Source: Gemmatimonadota bacterium (GTDB lineage: Bacteria > Latescibacterota > UBA2968 > UBA8231). Taken from it: a stretch of DNA of 64,000 bases. A program made the translations under genes and the position numbers. How positions within the stretch are numbered: the first letter of the stretch is position 1; every line of letters starts with the position of its first letter. The notes under the pieces were generated by a model that saw only the letters and a program-made list of their open reading frames with translations, ran no database searches and had not been told where the DNA came from. Shown piece after piece: positions 60,818 to 64,000 of the stretch. The DNA lies in the NCBI GenBank assembly GCA_009840005.1, contig VXOR01000042.1, positions 8,163-72,162 of the forward strand. Reading direction: 5' to 3'.

Positions 60818-62101
60818 TCAGAGGGTAGGTTCGACTGTTGACAACTCCGCGCCATTATACGCCCATTGCAAGTGTATATGGCTGGTCGAAAATTTTTGGC
60901 TAGTACGCCCCCCCGGCATATCCAGCGTCCGTTCCCAGCAATGGGGCGTCAACACGCCTTGCACTTCTTGGTAGCTATTGTAAGTAGTCGTCCAAGTCGG
61001 CGGCAGAAAGTTGGGATTGGCTTGCTTGAACCATTGCTTTTCTTGGGGCGTTAGCTTTTCTCTGGTCTCGGCCAAGAGCGCGGTGCGACAGTCAAAGAGC
61101 GCCTCAAAATAGTGTCCAAACTTCCGGTCATCGACCAGCAAGACATCATGGCAAGTCCCGTCCTTATGGCGCTCTTGTTCGAGATAATCCAAGGCCACGC
61201 CCTCGCCCATAAAGCGGTCGATAAAATGCCAGCGGACCTCTTCTCCCCGGTGGCGCTTTGCGGCCAAATCAGGAGGCAGGATGTCTCTATACCGACCCCA
61301 GCGATTTTCAAAGAGCGCCTCGAATGTACCCCGCTCCCGGATGGAGGGATTTTTGCTCACATAAGATGGGTTGGAGACCGCCGGGTCGAACGAAACCTCT
61401 ACCTTGTACTTTTCTTTTTTAGCGACCGCGTGATTCCCCCATCCCTCGTAGTGCCAAGTCGCCACCGGATACAGATAGGGGGTCACTGGAATTACCGATA
61501 GGCAAACACCACCTTGGCAAGAAGGCTTTTTCAAATCTCTTACATTGGACTCTAACCACACCATCGCACTCATCGCTCGTATTTCGAGCAGACGCTGCCT
61601 GCCGCCCATAGCTTCAATCGCCCGCTCTACCACCTCTAGGGCCTGGTCGCGGTCTGCCCCCATCTTGGCTAGGGGAAAGCGCACGTAGTCCTCGCGAAAG
61701 TTTCCTTCGGCGGCCACGAACGCCAAGAGCAGGGAGTCGATATTCACATCGCCAGACCGCTCTATCCGTATCCTCTTTTCGAGGTGAGCCATGGCGTCGC
61801 GTGCCTCGGGCGGCAATTGCTCCGCAATCTCGTCAAGAGGAGTGGATTCGGCGGGTTCCTGAGCAAGCTGCAATGGCGCAGCCTTGACGACTAACCGCTG
61901 CATTTGCCGCTCGTGCAAAGCGGGTTTCGTAGGATCAAAGACCCTCGTTTCCAGCGTGTGCGGCGGCGGACGAAAAACCACCTGAAGGGCCGGCTGCGAG
62001 TCAGGTATGGTAGGAGTCAACAAGACCACGGCCAAATGCAGAAGGACCGAGAGAAATAGGCAGACGGCCACCCTCTTGGTTTCGGTTGTGGACCACTGCA
62101 T
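60818..62101 (-). CDS. Membrane-anchored protein B of a duplicated module (function unknown)
   Basis: 427 residues. An N-terminal membrane segment (AVCLFLSVLLHLAVVLLTPT) resembles the anchor of TonB-like or energy-transducer proteins and is followed by a Pro-rich, charged stretch and a large extracytoplasmic domain. That domain has Cys pairs (PSCQGGVCLSV; FDCRTALL), HFIDRFMGEGVALDYLEQER and DRKFGHYFEALFD. No family recognised. It starts 18 bases after A' on the same strand, and B' at the window end is a truncated copy of its C-terminal part. Confidence 0.75.
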   Translation of the reverse strand: MQWSTTETKRVAVCLFLSVLLHLAVVLLTPTIPDSQPALQVVFRPPPHTLETRVFDPTKPALHERQMQRLVVKAAPLQLAQEPAESTPLDEIAEQLPPEARDAMAHLEKRIRIERSGDVNIDSLLLAFVAAEGNFREDYVRFPLAKMGADRDQALEVVERAIEAMGGRQRLLEIRAMSAMVWLESNVRDLKKPSCQGGVCLSVIPVTPYLYPVATWHYEGWGNHAVAKKEKYKVEVSFDPAVSNPSYVSKNPSIRERGTFEALFENRWGRYRDILPPDLAAKRHRGEEVRWHFIDRFMGEGVALDYLEQERHKDGTCHDVLLVDDRKFGHYFEALFDCRTALLAETREKLTPQEKQWFKQANPNFLPPTWTTTYNSYQEVQGVLTPHCWERTLDMPGGRTSQKFSTSHIHLQWAYNGAELSTVEPTL

Positions 62102-62119
62102 AGCAATCTCCTTTCGCGC

Positions 62120-63202
62120 TCAGCGACGCAGACGACCGTTTTCAAGCAAACAGTCGAACACTTCTTGCGCCACCGTGCTAGCTACTTCTTGGTAAAAATC
62201 ATCGATAATAGGGGCCTTGTCCATCTCGAAGGCCGCATTAACGACGAGCCACTTATTCAGTAACTCTTTGTCTTCAAGCACATCTTTCATTACCAACTGC
62301 ATGGAGGTCTGTAGCTTGAATTGTTGCTGGTCATTATCCTTGCGGAATGAGTACCAGTCTGCCAAGTAATCCAAAGTATAGCGGGCGTCCTTGACAGATG
62401 CGATATCCGTGGTCCAATAGACGCGGTCGAACTGTTTGAGTTCATCCAAGAGGACTGGTCGAATGGACTCATGCATTGCAAGGAGAATTTTCTTTTTTGT
62501 AGTCTGAGACGAAGCGGCCTTAAATATCTTAGAAAAGACCATATTGTTTATCACACTGTCTATATCTATTCGACGGTGGCCAGATCGGCCAGACAATATA
62601 AGACCTTGATCGAGAACGGCCTGCAAGTCCCCACTGTTGCTCGTCTTCACCAACACCTTAAAGGGTCCAGTCGGAGCGTTTACCGCGCCCTCATCCTCAA
62701 CCAGCTCTTCCGCCACCGGCAACCCGACGAATGGAACCAGCAAAGCCGCAGTATAATCCAACGCTTGAAACTTGAGCAATTTACTTTTGCTCGCCGCCCT
62801 CGCGATCAGCGGTTCCAGCCCAACATTCTCTTCTTTCTTTAACAGGTCTCCAGCCATATCCACGACCCGCACCAAATACGCCTTGGCCTCGCGCTCAGAG
62901 AAATGCTCCCCGTGCAGCGCAAAAAGCTGTTCGCCGAGGGCCGTGGATTTCTTGCAATGCGTCTTTAAGTCCCTCAACAGTGAGACCAAAGAATCCCGGC
63001 TCACAGCAGCCGACAATCCAGACGCCGTACTAACATCCGCGACGAACTCGTCCAACGTTCCTTTGTCATCCTGCTCCATGCGGTCACGCAACTGCTCCAA
63101 AGCCGCGAGCGCAAAATCCGCCTCTTGTCCAGAAGCGGCGAAAGCACTCGATACCATGCAGAAAAAGACGCAAACCGCAATGCAGCACCGTATGTTATTC
63201 AC
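62120..63202 (-). CDS. Secreted protein A' (paralogue of A)
   Basis: About 360 residues from GTG 63202, preceded by AAGGAGG. The N-terminal ~185 residues match A nearly exactly; the C-terminal half is diverged and longer (SGHRRIDIDSVINNMVFSKI; LAMHESIRPVLLDEL; IDDFYQEVASTVAQEV). Here the duplicated MKIRD leader frame is in frame with A' because the TAG found before A reads TCG, so an N-extended form starting at 63283 is possible; the extended form would bury the signal peptide, so I prefer 63202. Function unknown. Confidence 0.75.
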   Translation of the reverse strand: MNNIRCCIAVCVFFCMVSSAFAASGQEADFALAALEQLRDRMEQDDKGTLDEFVADVSTASGLSAAVSRDSLVSLLRDLKTHCKKSTALGEQLFALHGEHFSEREAKAYLVRVVDMAGDLLKKEENVGLEPLIARAASKSKLLKFQALDYTAALLVPFVGLPVAEELVEDEGAVNAPTGPFKVLVKTSNSGDLQAVLDQGLILSGRSGHRRIDIDSVINNMVFSKIFKAASSQTTKKKILLAMHESIRPVLLDELKQFDRVYWTTDIASVKDARYTLDYLADWYSFRKDNDQQQFKLQTSMQLVMKDVLEDKELLNKWLVVNAAFEMDKAPIIDDFYQEVASTVAQEVFDCLLENGRLRR

Positions 63203-63312
63203 GCATCTACCTCCTTGCGAAGTACACGACAGTAGATATACGATAATACCGGGGACGCCGCTCACATTATCGCGTATTTTCATCGCACTAACCTTTTGCA
63301 CTGTGAGGGACT

Positions 63313-63432
63313 CCTATAGCAATTCGGAATGATTTGAACGATTCGAGCCGTGGATCGTCTTGTTTCTACTATTCTGCGTCCATCTGCGTCCATCTGCGGA
63401 TTCTCTCGTGAATAATGATGTAGGATTGCTGT
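63313..63432 (+). repeat. ~115-bp dispersed repeat, direct copy
   Basis: Contains AATGATTTGAACGATTCGAG, TTGTTTCTACTATTCTGCGT, CATCTGCGTCCATCTGCGGA and ATGATGTAGGATTGCTGTA. Inverted full copy at 55740, partial copy at 21605. It is inserted between the B' remnant and the leader of A', replacing the leader sequence found after B. Confidence 0.7.
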
Positions 63433-63433
63433 A

Positions 63434-63988
63434 TCAGCGGACGGGTTCGGCTGTTGACGGCTCCGCGCCGTTATACGCCCATTGCAAATATACAGAGATG
63501 GTATTCCTCCCCTGTGCCCGTTCCCAGCGATGGGGCGTCAACACGCCCTGCACTTCTTGGTAGCGATCGTAAACCGTGATCCAAGTCGGCGGATTGACCT
63601 TGGGATTGGCTTGTCTAAACCATTGCTCTTCTTGGGACGTCAGCTTCTCTCTGGTAACGGATAGGAGCGCCGTGCGACAGTCAAAGAGCGCCTCAAAATA
63701 GTGCCCGAACTTCCGGTCATCTACTATCACGACCTCATAGCAAGTCCCGTCTCGGCTGCGCTCTTGCCCCAAGTAATCCAAGGCCACGCCCTCGCCTAAG
63801 AAGCGGTCGATAAAATGCCAACGGACCTCTTCACCCCGGTGGCGCATGGCGGCTAAATTAGGAGGCAGGTTGCTTCCATACTGACTCCAGCGATCGTTAA
63901 AGAGCGTCTCGAATATCCTCGGTTGTCGCTTGGGATCTTTGCTCACATATAGCGGTCCTAAATCATTCGAGAGCCAAAGTATATTGGC
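63434..63988 (-). pseudogene. Truncated paralogue B'
   Basis: From YVSKDP onward about 170 residues match the C-terminal ~40% of B (HRGEEVRWHFIDRF; GEGVALDYLGQERSRDGTC; DRKFGHYFEALFDCRTALL; YQEVQGVLTPHRWER). Upstream of that the similarity stops, the frame holds non-matching codons with a TAA at 63989-63991, and the DNA resembles a dispersed repeat (CGAATGATTTAGGACCGC). The N-terminal anchor is therefore missing. A GTG at 63946 could start a short product, but this is most likely a 5'-truncated gene; the window ends 12 bases further. Confidence 0.65.
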
Positions 63989-64000
63989 TTAACTTAGGGA

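Noticed and set aside
60759..60974. Plus-strand small lipoprotein with L-L-G-C lipobox
   Set aside because: The lipobox-like stretch is the reverse of the repeated leader before the A and enolase-type genes; it recurs for that reason and then overlaps gene B.
1..64000. Global reassignment of TGA (code change) to explain the two interrupted genes
   Set aside because: Many intact genes end in TGA at the expected length (for example cysH and the flavin reductase), so only local SECIS-dependent decoding fits.

Overview
The window is 64 kb of a GC-rich bacterial chromosome that is mostly coding, with many ATGA/TGATG overlaps and clear Shine-Dalgarno motifs. No rRNA, tRNA or CRISPR array was seen. 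The gene content fits an uncultured, Gram-negative-type bacterium of the Latescibacterota/Poribacteria kind: a phytanoyl-CoA dioxygenase, Gfo/Idh and mandelate-racemase enzymes, a sulfatase, a CRTAC1-like VCBS protein, a Wza/Wzz pair, MacAB-like export and long secreted proteins. This taxonomic guess rests on gene content only and is weak.

Layout: 0-1.5 kb holds a secreted protein cut by the window edge and a decayed restriction remnant (MNT gene, frameshifted HEPN gene, 23-codon hsdS stub). 1.5-6.7 kb is a four-gene catabolic operon. 7.0-21.5 kb is a defence island: a Phd-VapC pair; an AAA ATPase with a PLD-like partner; a 1507-aa Avs-like STAND NTPase with a putative nuclease N-terminus; and a type I R-M system coupled to a PIN toxin-antitoxin pair. 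Its HsdR carries a complete LexA-like S24 autoprotease domain inside the nuclease domain. 21.7-28.2 kb is a MacA/MacB-type exporter operon interrupted by a HicAB module and a PH-domain protein. 28.3-34.8 kb has a BtrH-like protein, a hairpin-rich unassigned segment (possible structured RNA), and twin ABC exporters with a DUF1854 protein.

35.0-44.5 kb holds the strongest finding. Two small genes are each interrupted by an in-frame TGA exactly where their families normally have a redox-type cysteine, and each TGA is followed at the right distance by a hairpin that fits the bacterial SECIS consensus. One is an ArsC/Spx-like thioredoxin-fold protein (U-x-x-C) directly downstream of the APS reductase cysH. 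The other is a DUF5069 protein (P-U-P-x-D) inside a lectin/kinase-like/flavin-reductase operon. Neighbouring genes, including cysH, use TGA as a stop, so the code is not simply reassigned. The organism therefore probably decodes selenocysteine, and conventional gene calling would truncate or miss both genes. MurD, a sulfatase, a glycosyltransferase, ArgC and TatD lie around them.

44.6-48.1 kb encodes polysaccharide export (Wza-like, Wzz-like) and dUTPase, ending in a strong terminator. 48.1-53.2 kb is a molybdenum hydroxylase operon (FAD, 2Fe-2S and molybdopterin subunits plus a MoaD-like protein) with an MBL-fold hydrolase. 53.4-58.3 kb has secreted VCBS/ASPIC and discoidin/FlgD-like proteins and a coiled-coil protein. 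58.5-64 kb has an enolase-superfamily enzyme, then a tandemly duplicated two-gene secreted-protein module (A-B-A'-B') whose junctions repeat the first codons of the enolase-superfamily gene; the last copy is truncated. Several dispersed palindromic or MITE-like repeats occupy the intergenic gaps.
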